Origin: Acanthosepion lycidas
Taxonomy: Eukaryota; Mollusca; Cephalopoda; Sepiida; Sepiidae
Assembly: GCA_963932145.1 (NCBI GenBank)
Contig: OZ010578.1
Location: forward strand, 21,160,827 to 21,224,826
Direction of reading: 5' to 3'
DNA: 64,000 bases
Part shown: positions 1 through 10,740 of the stretch, in pieces
Position numbering within the stretch: position 1 is the stretch's first letter
Layout of the letters: each line of letters opens with the position of its first letter
Notes under the pieces: generated by a model
Databases searched by the model: none
Seen by the model: the letters and a program-made list of their open reading frames with translations, nothing else
Told to the model about the DNA's origin: nothing
Program-made: the position numbers and the translations under genes

Positions 1-150
1 TATATATATATATATATATATATATATGTGGCAGATTCTATCAATAAAACCATTCACTAGTAGAATTATTTATGTTATCCTTCCGTCATTCACTTGCCCA
101 ATAATAAGAAAGATAACCATTTTTATATCATTATCTTCATAGATAGTAAA

Positions 151-151
<1 letters not shown>

Positions 152-215
<64 letters not shown>
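152..215. repeat. (TA)n microsatellite
   Basis: 64 bp of pure TA outside the left arm of the inverted repeat at 245-615. Confidence 0.98.
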
Positions 216-217
<2 letters not shown>

Positions 218-244
218 GTGCGGGTATTTAGGCAGCATTTCTTC

Positions 245-611
245 ATTGATACATGTTTCATTAAATAATATAGAGAAGTTTTGTGTATTTATTTTAAGTA
301 AATTCCTTTCATATTGTCTGATATGTTTAATAACATTATCATTGAAAGATGAAAGAAAAACACCATATTGATACATGATTTTTAACCCTATCTAAGCTTT
401 TGGCTTACATAAGCCATTATCAAAGATGACAATTACATTTCGATATATTAAACAATACACGGACAAAACAACATAGTCTGTTTTTGTTGCATAAAATATT
501 TCAAAGCAACGAGAAATGCGTGGTACGCGTCTCGTATATCAGACAATATGAAAGGAATTTACTTAAATTAAATAGACAAAACTTGTCCATATTATTTAAT
601 GAAACATGCAT

Positions 612-615
<4 letters not shown>
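245..615. repeat. Inverted repeat with about 80-bp arms, flanked by TA arrays
   Basis: The arm at about 245-325 is the reverse complement of about 535-615 with roughly 90% identity, including ATATCAGACAATATGAAAGG on one side and its complement on the other. A 210-bp loop separates the arms. The outer ends pass directly into (TA)n arrays at 152-215 and 614-661. It looks like a decayed foldback MITE. Confidence 0.75.
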
Positions 616-663
<48 letters not shown>

Positions 664-713
664 CGATTCTAGGTGCAGTTCAATTTATAATTACAGGTCA
701 AGTTCAATTTATA

Positions 714-783
714 ATTACATGAATCATTCATACAATATTCATCTATTATTTATCTATATTTGTTTTTGTATGAATGATTCATG

Positions 784-787
<4 letters not shown>
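714..787. repeat. Hairpin with perfect 22-bp arms
   Basis: ATTACATGAATCATTCATACAA at 714-735 (first 20 bases ATTACATGAATCATTCATAC) pairs with its exact complement at 766-787, leaving a 30-base loop. A single arm of the same unit with its neighbouring bases recurs at about 6515-6550. A 20-base direct duplication (AGTTCAATTTATAATTACA) precedes it at about 676-714. Confidence 0.75.

Positions 788-859
<72 letters not shown>
787..859. repeat. (TA)n microsatellite
   Basis: 73 bp, begins at the edge of the 714-787 hairpin. Confidence 0.98.
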
Positions 860-861
<2 letters not shown>

Positions 862-939
862 TGTTCTCTCCTGTCGTATTCTATGTATGCCGGTCAAGCA
901 GCTCAGTTCTGTCAGTCCAGACATGATTATAATGGTGAA

Positions 940-1140
940 GACCTTTTTGCAGAACCAACCACACTTTTTGAACAGTTGAATACAGAGACCTTGTCCACTA
1001 CTTGCTTCCGCATGTTTTGAATTCAGAGTTGTCCTTCTCCTATTTGCCATCCACTCTATAACCCAGTCAGCTAATACCTTTCCCAAAGGTTGTAATGGAT
1101 TCGACTGGAATTCCAACTACGAAATGATCTTCAGATTATA
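940..1140. repeat. Dispersed repeat shared with about 55.66 kb
   Basis: The piece around 945-1050 (AACCAACCACACTTTTTGAA and GAATTCAGAGTTGTCCTTCT) recurs at about 55662-55722. The open frame on the minus strand here extends into the TA array and is not a gene. The family is not identified. Confidence 0.55.
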
Positions 1141-1481
1141 AATGTTCCAATCGAAAGAATCTTATATATGCAAGGGTCAGAGAACGAGACACGGCAAGCG
1201 CTGTTTAGAATTGTAGATCTAGAAATGCTGAAGATACATTTTAAACTTAGGCTTTTGAAATCGCGCGTGATCTTTTGGGCTTGTTGACAAACAAGGCTAG
1301 AATGTTCAGACGGTTCTGTTAATTAACGAAAATACTCGTGCCAGAAAGAATTGATTTATTTTCTTTCTCAATGGAAATCGTGCAAAAGATATGTAAAATC
1401 TTTACCGAAAATTGAACTCTGTTTTCCGTTATATTAATCGTTAAACTACTGCTTTTTCTTTTTCTCGTCCTTCATTTTCTT

Positions 1482-1484
<3 letters not shown>

Positions 1485-1549
<65 letters not shown>
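1485..1549. repeat. (ATT)n microsatellite
   Basis: About 21 units of ATT; a similar array stands at 26161-26213. Confidence 0.97.
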
Positions 1550-1551
<2 letters not shown>

Positions 1552-2430
1552 GCCGTGTTCCTTCAGGAGATGTGTGATCATAGTTCTCCCAATTTCTTGT
1601 CCTTTGTAGCTCTTAATAAATATTCGTTACTTACCACTTCAAGCCGAGCACGCCCTCCATGTTTCTGACAAGATAGAAATTGTTAGTGCGTTTGCTTCCT
1701 TTTTTACGGGAGAGCGCATATTGCTGGTGAACCAGAAGTTATCTGGAAGTGGGCTATAAATTGCTAAGGGGAGTTGCAGTATGCAGTTATAAAGATGGAA
1801 AAAAACTGTAGCTAACGGAAGGTACACAAGTCGATACCCGATCAGTATCGGCCGAGTCACCGCGGAGAGAGTTGTTGAAAGACCCGAAACCCCTAATGAA
1901 CCTCAGCTATAAACATCACTAATCTTGTGTACCAAAGCATCCAATAGATGTATTTTACGAAATATTTCTTTTGCTATCTCTGCTAAAGCCCGTTCTTCCA
2001 ACTATAGACCCAAGCTAGCTGTGTAGGTTTTAAGTTGCTTTCCTCAGTCCCTCTCATATTCAGTATTTTCTGTAAGATTTTCTAAGCTCACTTACCTCGT
2101 TATGATCCCGAGAACTCTTTCTTTCTAATGGTAAGTATTAGGGTTGTTTTTGTTTCTATCGTTTCTCCACCGTTTCTTTAGCATCCTTCGATAAAACCAC
2201 ATTACTGTTGCTTTAAGTCTCTTCTTCAGTCCTGCATTGACTGCCATATAGGAGTACTTCATTTCATTACTCTTTTATGTGTTGCTAACGAAATTCTCCA
2301 GTTTCGTAATAATTTGCTCAGCTTTTGTGAAGCCATCATTCGCTATCCCAATGAACCCTCGGATATCGATGTTCCAGTTTCCGTTCTCTGTTAAAACCGT
2401 TTCCAGTCATTTAAATTGATTCGGTTATCT
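1550..2430 (-). mobile_element. LINE 3' end: C-terminal part of a reverse transcriptase ORF, decayed
   Basis: The minus strand around 2240-2130 reads VNAGLKKRLKATVMWFYRRM, the block after the reverse transcriptase domain in a common invertebrate LINE group, and then degenerates. The 3' flank at 1555-1625 matches the flank of the copy at 36490-36560 (GCCGTGTYCCTTCA and TTTCTTGTCCTTTGTAGCTC-like). The ORF has many stops and frameshifts. A 220-bp segment at 1640-1860 has no counterpart in the other copy and may be an insertion. Confidence 0.65.
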
Positions 2431-2836
2431 GCAATTTATAATTTGCACGTTGACTTGATAATCATATATTCAGTCTTTAGCACTTATTTTGTGTTTATAT
2501 TAAATAAAAAAAAACAACATTTATCTGTTTTTGCTCATCGCTGTAAATATTTTTATAGCCCCCAAATTGCCAAAATGTATGAATTTCCATAGTTTGCGTT
2601 TAACACTTTTGCTTCAGGAAGTAATAGGTGTGATATTAAAACTCGTTTGAATTTAAGTGACATGACACAAATGGGTAGTAAAAAATATTACAAATAATGG
2701 ATAGATTAATGAAAAGAATCCCTCTCCAAAATCCACTCCATATTCGATCTGTTGTGACAGGATTTCTGAAACGATAATTTGGAATTGAATATGCATATCT
2801 GTTATTACAGTTAATTTTTTTATTTATTTATTTCAG

Positions 2837-3037
2837 GAAATATCCGTGTTTTCTGGAAAAAAGGGGCCCAGATTCTGTCAGTTGATAAAAGCATCCTGAT
2901 TAATGAACCTCGTCTCAGTTTAGACAATGGATATGACCTGAAGATTAAAGATGTTGTCCTAAAAGACGAAGACATGTACGAATGCCAAGTTTCCACAGAC
3001 CCGATCACCCAACATTTCCGCAATGTCATTGTCACTG
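2837..3037 (+). CDS. Exon: C-terminal half of Ig domain 1 of a klingon/wrapper/lachesin-like cell adhesion protein
   Basis: The exon runs from an acceptor (TTTATTTCAG, AG at 2835-2836) to a strong donor (GTAAGT at 3038). It is 201 bp, phase 1 at both ends, with no stop. It encodes the rear half of an immunoglobulin domain. The core tryptophan lies in RVFWKKGAQIL, followed by YDLKIKDVVLKDEDMYECQV, the strand E-F block with D-x-Y-x-C that carries the second disulfide cysteine. The first cysteine must lie in an upstream exon outside the window, with the signal peptide. The RVFWKKG block resembles the first Ig domain of Drosophila Klingon as I remember it. Members of this group are extracellular, often GPI-anchored adhesion proteins of neurons and glia. 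That role is inferred from the family. Other three-Ig families (lachesin, IgLON) remain possible for this exon alone. Confidence 0.9.
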
Positions 3038-3315
3038 GTAAGTTAAAAACAGTAATAATCTCATATAAAAAAAAAAACAGATCTATCATTAATAATATTT
3101 TCATATTTTACTAATAGAAGTAAATTACATTGCGTTTATTCTTTTCTGGCAGTATTGTGTGAATTGTTTGTAAATTGAAAAAGAAAAAAATCTCTCTGAT
3201 ATTAATTTTAGCTCAAAATATTGCATAAATAATGCCTGAAATTTTATGGCTTGACTAAATATTATAGTTTCTGAAATTTAATAAATCGAAATAATAGATG
3301 CGTAGACATGTTAGT

Positions 3316-3740
3316 TGCTTGTTTTAGTTTAGTGGCATAACAACACCACTGTGGGTTATTTAATGCCTAAATCTAAATATTTGGATCAATTTTATGGCTT
3401 CAATATATTTTGAACGTAATTGTATGCCTTCATCTGTAAATAAAATGGATTTTTGGTAATTCTACTATAAATATGGTATTGCTGGTACTTTTATATAAAT
3501 ATACTGCTGGTATTTTTTCTATAAAAAATGTATTTTTATACTTTCATTGCGTTTTGTTTTTGTTTGGGGGTTCACAATCTATCCAGAGATGGGACCCTAA
3601 CAAGTTTCGCCAGCCCAGTGAACCTGGAAAAAAAACAATAATTAAGAGCTGATTCTAAACTTCTAATCTCCTGATCAGAGGCCTTGCTGTCGGATGTAGT
3701 CTATACCCAGGACTGCGGACGTGTCAGCAGAAATTAAATG
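3316..3740 (+). repeat. Dispersed repeat, family also at 10.3 and 31.3 kb
   Basis: It begins near TTTAGTTTAGTGGCATAACA and GTGGGTTATTTAATGCC, contains degenerate ~40-bp tandem units (GGTATTGCTGGTA...), and ends with GTGAACCTGG, TCTCCTGATCAGAGGC and TGTAGTCTATACCC. The same blocks in the same order occur at 31318-31760 (+) and, as reverse complement, at 10326-10740. No coding sequence is seen. It is probably a non-autonomous or SINE-like family. Confidence 0.7.
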
Positions 3741-4204
3741 AATAACTTATTTAGTCACTGGATGAGTAAAGAATGTGACTAACCCTGACATTACACAAGA
3801 TGGCCGTTTATGAATTTATATAACACCTTACGATTTGAGACCCGGAAAATTCATGATGTATGTAAGATAGATGATTTAAATGGGAAAAAAATGGTCGAGG
3901 ATAATTTGAAAAGTCGATTTCATCTTAAGTAATGTGCTCTGTGTGACTCGTTTTGTTGAGTTTAACAATAGCCTGATTAACGAGAACTCCATGGAAAATG
4001 TACTGTTACGTTTTAAGAAATATGCTTTAGATTCAAGCTTCACGAATACTTGCGAAAATCTGAAAATATATCGTTCTTGGAAAATCAATTTTCATTGATT
4101 TGACTGAATGTAATTGTTGTACACGGTCCCATCTTTTCCTGGAGTTCAATTTCTAAATTAATTCTTTACGATGTTCTGACGATTATCAACTGTGAACTAG
4201 TTCT

Positions 4205-5330
4205 ATCCGATCCAGCCTGTATATCAGCTCTGTATCTTCGGCCTTGTAAGTCAGTGCATCTAGGTGGACCGCACAGACTACTGGAAAATATAATGGCAGT
4301 TGGTAACTTTCATTTTTGTAAATCTGTCCCTCAAATACGTCGCCGAGCTATGAAATAAATAGCACGGCAAAGATGCCGTTCAACATTGTAAGGCAGTCAG
4401 TTTAAGAGCTCTTCCCCCAGCTTTGGCAAACAGAATGGCAATTTGGATTTTTTAGCATTATAAGGCAATCTATCTAACAGGTCATCTTTACCTATGGGCA
4501 AATAGCATGGAAACTGGTGTGAATCTGCTTCATAAGACAGTCTATTTAAGAGGTCATCTCTACTTATGGACAAACTGCATGGCAACTGGTGCATTTCAGC
4601 CGTGTAAGTCAGTCTGTCTATGAGATCATCTCGACCTATGTGCAAATAGCAAGAGAGTTGATGACGTCTAGCTTTGTAAAGCAGTTCATTTAAGAAATCA
4701 TCTCCAGCAATTGGCAAATAGCATGGGCTTGATTCTTTTAGGCTTTGTAAGACAGTTCATCTAAAAAATCACCACATAAGGGCAAATAAGAAGGGAGTTG
4801 ATGCCATCTAAGTGGCTATCTCAACCTATGGGCTAATAGAAAGTGAGTTGATGTCTTTCAGTTTTGTAAGGCAGTCAAACTAAATGGACATCTCCGCCTA
4901 TGGGAAAATAGTATGGAGATTAGTGCATTTCGGCTATGCAAGGCAGTCCAACTAAGTGGACATCTCCATCTATGGGCAAATACAATGGGGATTGGTGCCT
5001 TTCGTAATTGTAAGGCAGTCTATCTAAGGGGCCATCTCCGCCTATAGGCAAATAGCATGGGGATTGGTGCGTTTCGTAATCGTAAGGCAGTCCATCTAAA
5101 TGGCCATCTCCGCCTACGAGCAAATATCATGGGGATTGGTGCCTTACGGCTTTGTAAGGCATTCCATCTAAGTGGCCATCTCCGCCTATGGGTAAATGGC
5201 ATGGAGATTGCAGCCTCTCGGCTTTGTAAGGCTGTCCATCTAAATGGCTATCTTCATCTAAGAGAAAATAGCACGACAGATGATACATTTCGGATTTGTG
5301 AGGAGGTTACTCTGACAAATCTCTAGAGTG
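4205..5330. repeat. Minisatellite, 72-bp unit, about 15 copies
   Basis: Successive CATGG landmarks fall at 4506, 4578, 4650, 4722 and again at 5056, 5128, 5200, exactly 72 bp apart. Each unit carries GGGCAAATAGCATGG, then TTGTAAGGCAGTC and CCATCTCCGCCTATG-like blocks. Outer units (4205-4390) are more diverged. Because 72 is divisible by three, the array is open over long runs; the minus strand gives 24-residue repeats of the type LPIGRDDLLDRLPYNAERHQ. No start, splice site or domain supports a real gene. Confidence 0.9.
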
Positions 5331-5467
5331 TCAGTTGCATCACTGATTTACAGCAGAATACTATAACAATTAAATACGCGTGTCAATTTTACATATAAAC
5401 CACCACAAGCGAAAGCCAAAAATAAGTATAAATAATCTTATCACGTTCAGATTATCATTGAAAAGAG

Positions 5468-5468
<1 letters not shown>

Positions 5469-5541
<73 letters not shown>
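5469..5541. repeat. (TA)n microsatellite
   Basis: 73 bp, downstream of the 72-bp minisatellite. Confidence 0.98.
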
Positions 5542-5544
<3 letters not shown>

Positions 5545-6193
5545 TGTTAAATGATGAGTCAAAGGTTTTTTATTTTTCCAATCATTGTAAGATGAAGCGC
5601 CCTAATTGGTTAAACTTAATATATTTCAAGGACCTTATTTTGACCACGTTACGTGATGACAACATCGAGCTTTTGTATCGTTTTTAAAATATCCTAACCT
5701 TTAATATGAACAGCATGAAGCCACAAAAGTTGGTCACACAGTTAAAATCGAAGTAACTATAATATTAATTGTAGGCGATAATAGATATACAAAGATTGAA
5801 CTGTTGTAGATAAACACTTTTATACTATTCTGATAATATAGATTTACTACCATACTGAGCCCAGCCGCCTGACCTTTAGTCACCAAACGATTCATTATGT
5901 ACGTAATGGTCGCCAGGAAATGTTTGTTAATGACTAATTCGCACTTAAATATATCCTAATCTAAGCGAAGTCTGATACAGTGCCATAGATTTGTGGCGCC
6001 ATGGATGATCGAATTTACTATACTAGAAGTTTAATCTGCAAGATAGTCTGGCAACATGAAACGTATTAAATAAAGCACAAGCCTGGAATATACATGTTTC
6101 TTGTAATTTCTATTTTTTTTTTTTAATTGTATCTACTGGCTAAGCTAATCCTAACGCCATAGGAACGTACATTTCCGTTTGGTCTATTTGTAG

Positions 6194-6315
6194 TGCCTCC
6201 AAAAGTGGAAATGTCCATGGCACGTGGCCCACACTATTTGATGCTTGGGGAATTCTTTCAACTCATTTGTAAAGCAACAGGAAAACCAAAACCGACACTG
6301 ACTTGGAAAAAATCG
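6194..6315 (+). CDS. Exon: N-terminal half of Ig domain 2, same gene
   Basis: The acceptor is CTATTTGTAG at 6184-6193 and the donor GTAAGT at 6316. The exon is 122 bp, entering in phase 1 and leaving in phase 0. The last base of the previous exon (g) and the first two here (tg) make a Val codon, giving VTVPPKVEM, the usual VPP linker between Ig domains of the lachesin/klingon group. The first disulfide cysteine is in FFQLICKATGKP and the core tryptophan in TLTWKKS at the end of the exon. The G-x-P-x-P motif after the cysteine is typical of I-set Ig domains. The domain is split by the phase-0 intron just after the tryptophan and is completed 9.2 kb downstream. Confidence 0.93.
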
Positions 6316-6430
6316 GTAAGTTCCTTATATTGTTTTTTTTATTTTATCACATACATTAATAAACAGTTACGTAAATAATAAAAGCAATCATAACCACACG
6401 CACACACACGCGCGCACATAAACACACACG

Positions 6431-6473
<43 letters not shown>

Positions 6474-6594
6474 TCAACTTCAATTAAAAGGTGCAAATAT
6501 AATTTATAAATTCATGAATCATTCATACAAAAAACAAATATAGAGGTTAATGATTTAAATGGCGAGAATACTTTGTCGCAAACAATCTAAATAA

Positions 6595-6639
6595 ATATGA
6601 TCCCCGTTTATAAATTCCATATATAAACGGGGATCATAT
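6595..6639. repeat. Short perfect hairpin
   Basis: ATATGATCCCCGTTTATA at 6595-6612 pairs exactly with 6622-6639 across a 9-base loop (AATTCCATA). The GC-containing stem is unusual in this AT-rich intron. Confidence 0.8.
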
Positions 6640-7324
6640 CATTCATATACAGGTTCGGGGTTGATGTATCTTATTTATATTGTTTGCAAAATACTCTCGG
6701 AATGTCACTGAAATGTTCACAAAAGGAGATATTATGCGCCGTGCCGGAAATGTCACCTACGATGCTGATGTATAATCTTGTGTTTGGGTTCAACATGCAA
6801 ACCAATTACGACCTTTTCTCAAAAATCATAAACTTACCAACATGATTTCATTTGATCTGCCTCAATGTAATTCACAAACTACACAGAAGAGGAAATCTAG
6901 AGTTCAATGAAGAAGCACACTAGGTAGTCAATTCGTATTCAGCGTTCAGCCAAATCTCTCCAAGTTAACCCATGATCAAATTCATAGTAGGAAACAAATA
7001 AAAAGGGCAGGTTTTAGGTCAACCATAAAATATCAAAAGGTTTAATTAAATGGGCGTTACGTCAGTTAAAAATTTTTGAATTCATCGGGTTTTGTACAAA
7101 AAAAGGAGACTAGGTCATAACTCAATTTACATCATAACTTTTAAATAGAGTTTTCCATCATTTATCATTTAAAAAAAAATGGTAATTTAAATTAAGTGTC
7201 CAATTTGTACCGTAACAAAATGAAATATTCCTCTTGTTATCATTCAGTTATGTGCCATGCGTGATACACGCTTAGGCGATCAGGTATCTTTTGATACATG
7301 ACTGACGATTCAGATTATTTCTTA

Positions 7325-7555
7325 GTAGGTTGCCATATCTTTCTGTGGTAGACCAGTTGCAATCCAAGGCTACAATACCCGGGCTGACCTGCTATTTACC
7401 CATGACTGGAGAAAAAAGAATAGGATTCATAACTTTCCCAAGGGTATTAACCTGCAGTTGATTCGAGTGGAATTCTAACTCTGCTCTCCGATTCATCAAT
7501 CCGAGGCGCAATCCATTACACCACCGTATTTATTCCAAATGACGAGTTTTCAAGT
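7325..7555 (-). mobile_element. tRNA-derived SINE
   Basis: Read on the minus strand it starts with a tRNA-like head (GGTGGTGTAATGGATTGCGC as A-box region, GTTAGAATTCCAC as a decayed B box). The body GGGAAAGTTATGAATCC and ATGGGTAAATAGCAGGTC recurs at 33.9, 55.8 and 59.8 kb. It is old and has no coding capacity. Confidence 0.7.
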
Positions 7556-7999
7556 TATACTTCTACGAAATAAGACGCTTCTGCGTATATAATTTCCATA
7601 TTCATAATCTTATATTAAATTACATAGAGTGTCCATCAATGTCGATTCCCACTTAACAAAGTCGTTATGAAATGATATTTTTAATGAATTAATTATTCAT
7701 TATAATTCAACAAGTGTTCATGAATATCAAATCAGGAGAAAATCAAATCTCATTACAATGAAATGAAACGTTAAAGTATATATTCTATTTTCAATGATTA
7801 CGGTTGAATTTTAATACCAAAAGATCCTGGTTTTGCTTTCCTACGATTTTTAATGGCTACCATGTCTTCTTCCAGAATATTAGCTAATAATTAAAAATTC
7901 AAATACGAAGAACTGAAATTTTAACTAGTGAAAATCAAATTCATACAAAAGTTGAAATATGATAGATGAAATCCATTAATATTATCTAAATTAACTTTC

Positions 8000-8030
8000 A
8001 GGCAATTCTCTCTCTCTCTCACTCTCTGTC

Positions 8031-8113
<83 letters not shown>
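8000..8113. repeat. Compound (TC)n (TGTC)n (TC)n (TA)n microsatellite
   Basis: Four motif blocks in order; the open frame through them on the minus strand is an artefact. Confidence 0.95.
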
Positions 8114-8116
<3 letters not shown>

Positions 8117-8496
8117 AAAATGTGAAATGCGTGATTAAACATCTAATATTTAATTATTAATACTATTTATAGAGGTACCCTAAAATGTGGTAACCAACAC
8201 AAATATCAATTTAGTTCACGAGAAACAGAATGAAAGCACATTCTACTGCCAGAGAGAGTGGTTGTATGTAGGTGTGCAAAGTTTCAGTTATAAGAAAGAT
8301 ATATCTGTAAAAGGACAACATGAATAAGGCAAAAGGGGAAGCTTAACATAGCTGACGCATTTCATCTTTTGAGGCATATTATCCAGGCATATGTAAGGAT
8401 TTTATATATGTATTTATAAAAAATATGTATTTATAAAAAAAAGAGAAATTACATTATTTTTCAGAAGTTTTTAATTTAAGAACGCTTATAAATATA

Positions 8497-8594
8497 TTAG
8501 GTTGGTGCAAAAATAATGACGTAATAATGTCGTTTTTTGACCTATTTTTTAATGTCAAAACGACATTATTACGTCATTATTTTTGCACCAACCT

Positions 8595-8596
<2 letters not shown>
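8497..8596. mobile_element. MADE1-like mariner MITE, copy 1
   Basis: A near-palindrome of 100 bp. Both ends read TTAGGTTGGTGCAAAAATAA inward, and the arms continue with TGACGTAATAATGTCGTTTT. It sits next to a TA array, as expected for an element that targets TA. Confidence 0.93.
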
Positions 8597-8652
<56 letters not shown>

Positions 8653-9249
8653 ATCAAATGCGGATTCTTGTATTCACAAGATTATTAGTATGAAGTGAAC
8701 ACAGACTGTCTTAAATGGAATTTGTACTCGTCTCGCCGAATTCATTTTCCTCGTGATTAAAAGCTGTTCTTCTATTTTTTATTACTCATTTTAAGGGTGT
8801 ACGGGTAGTGTAATGAATAGCCAATCTGAATTATAAATTAGGGTGCTGAGTTTGACTTCCAGTTAGTTTCTTTACATTCACTTACGCGCAAATAACATTG
8901 AGAAACCTATGAAACCATCTTTTCTAACACCACCACCAGTTATAGGCATGGCAGAATGGACAATTTAGCCTTGGTTGGCAACCAGACTAGAAGAATGACA
9001 ACTCTGACTTCAACTCATTGGGTCATGGCTCGAGCAATTTTATTCCGTAAAAAAATCTATTTGCTACGGAAGCAAAAGAAGCAACGGCTATTGGTGTTGA
9101 GATTTGTGGCCCTATAATCCCCAGGGGAGTCTACACTTGAGGTACTGATTCATTTTGAGAATATTATTTAGCAAAAGATGCGACCGCTTAAGAAATTTCC
9201 GAATGTTATTTCATTACTTATGTTTATACTAAACTTCAAGTAAATCTTC

Positions 9250-9400
9250 TTTCTTTTTTTTTTTTTTAAACAATTCACCCCAAGCAAGTTTATAATTCCA
9301 CTAAGACACAAGGGGCTACTTGGTGAAAAAGAGAAGATAAATACATTAGGAGTGACCGGAAATCCAATCTTATACATGAAACAAGGTACACATCTCTACT
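9250..9400 (-). mobile_element. LINE 3' tail
   Basis: The minus strand reads CCCCTTGTGTCTTAGTGG, then ACTTGCTTGGGGTGAATTG and a poly-A-like run. The same tail ends the LINE copies at 14.1, 20.4, 25.0 and 32.95 kb. No protein part is left. Confidence 0.65.
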
Positions 9401-9554
9401 CCTGTTGAAAAGACCGAGGAAGCAAACCTATTAACTCCTATTCAATATATGGCTGAAGTAGTTGAGAAAATGTTAGTTTATTGTATTTCTCCTGTAATAT
9501 GTGACTACTACTCTATTTACATAAATCGGACTATTTTCCTTGTCTTTGTTGCCA

Positions 9555-9815
9555 TATTTATCACAACGTTTCTGCCGTTATACGCTCCGGCCTTCTTCAG
9601 GTGGTTGGAATGTCGAACTGAACCCTCTATTTCGTTAACTGGTGTAGACTGTTCTAGTTCCACGTGTCATGTCTAATGGATATCAGTTATCAGTTATCTC
9701 CTGTTAATTCACCTATCCAAGTTCTTCACTGCCTTAAACAGGTACTGAAATCACAACTCTTTTGGATCCTGTCACTGGATCTAACCGACGCCTTTATCCA
9801 CTGTGCCATTAAATA
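9555..9815 (-). mobile_element. tRNA-derived SINE with GGCCGGAGCGTATAACGG-type tail
   Basis: On the minus strand it begins with a tRNA-like promoter region (GCACAGTGGATAAAGGCGTC, then GAGTTGTGATTTCAGTACC) and ends with CACCTGAAGAAGGCCGGAGC and CAACGTTGTGATAAA-like blocks. The same family is at 31010-31290 (-), 31815-31935 (+) and 35945-36290 (+). Confidence 0.75.
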
Positions 9816-10325
9816 ATGTAAATAGTGTACATAATACCTCATCTCAGAAATATAGACAGATATTGACTACTACTGTGTTATTTTTTTCTTTCTTTTTTTA
9901 CTTTTTCTTTAACAAATTTAACATTGGAGCAGAAGTGGATTATCGCAGTAGATCCCAATCTATTAGTCTTGACAGAGATCAAAATAATTTTCGGGATATT
10001 TTAAGGGAAGGTTTATTCTTGATTTTGCAGCCTCTCTATCACAAATGTAACTTTGCCAGTCTATCTACACTCTGTCAATAATAATGTGGCAAATGTTCAG
10101 ATGAATTCAATCATTTAGTTTCACTAGTTCAGACCTATACAACGAGGACACGCCATGATACTTCCACGGAGTTAAAATGCCCAGATTTCCTCCATATTCC
10201 AACTGTAATAAATTACATTCAGACATTTTTTAACACCAAGACTTGTCACTTTGTGGTACAGACTCCATCATGTTTGCTTTCTTGAACACAACAACCCTAA
10301 CGTCTTCAAATCTATCTACTCCAAT

Positions 10326-10740
10326 AATCTACTTGTCTGACGATAATCTGGCAGCAAGATATATGATCTGGTGATTCGAGGTTCTGAGGAGTATAGTAGC
10401 ATCTTTTAATTGCTGTTGTTCAAAGGACCACCTTGACCCGTGGTTTTATCTCCTGTTAGCTTCCCAGTTATGGGCAAATAGAGAACACTTAAACAATACA
10501 AAAGTATATAGATATATATTTTTTATTTTTTTATGATGGAAATACTAGCAATATATGTCTATAGTGAAGTGACCAACAATACATTTTAAATCAAAATGAC
10601 CTGCGATAAATTTTATACCAAAATAACAATGTATCTTTAAAAAGTACAGAAATACATTTTTATAGTAAGATAACCATTATTACATTTTTATTAAAAAAAA
10701 TACCAATAATCCATTTTATCATCTACTAACTATAAACATA
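10326..10740 (-). repeat. Dispersed repeat, minus-strand copy of the 3.3-kb family
   Basis: CCACCTTGACCCGTGG, CCTGTTAGCTTCCCAG and degenerate AATACATTTTWAT units at 10570-10730 are the reverse complement of blocks in the copies at 3316-3740 and 31318-31760. Confidence 0.6.

Larger units (their letters stand above)
1..2836 (+). other. Intron upstream of the first visible exon
   Basis: Non-coding DNA before the first recognised exon. It holds TA arrays, an 80-bp inverted repeat, a 74-bp hairpin, a repeat shared with 55.6 kb, an (ATT)n array at about 1485-1549 and a minus-strand LINE 3' piece. At 2440-2836 I see only AT-rich unique-looking sequence and the branch/acceptor region of the exon at 2837. 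Confidence 0.6.
3038..6193 (+). other. Intron between the Ig1 exon and the first Ig2 exon
   Basis: The intron is 3156 bp. It holds a dispersed repeat (3316-3740), a 72-bp minisatellite (about 4205-5330) and a TA array (5469-5541). The stretches 3741-4200 and 5542-6193 show no gene, RNA or repeat that I recognise. Confidence 0.8.

Noticed and set aside
599-1116. Open frames with long IYIYIY runs
   Set aside because: These are translations of (TA)n arrays joined to flanking repeats; the same applies to many frames across the window.
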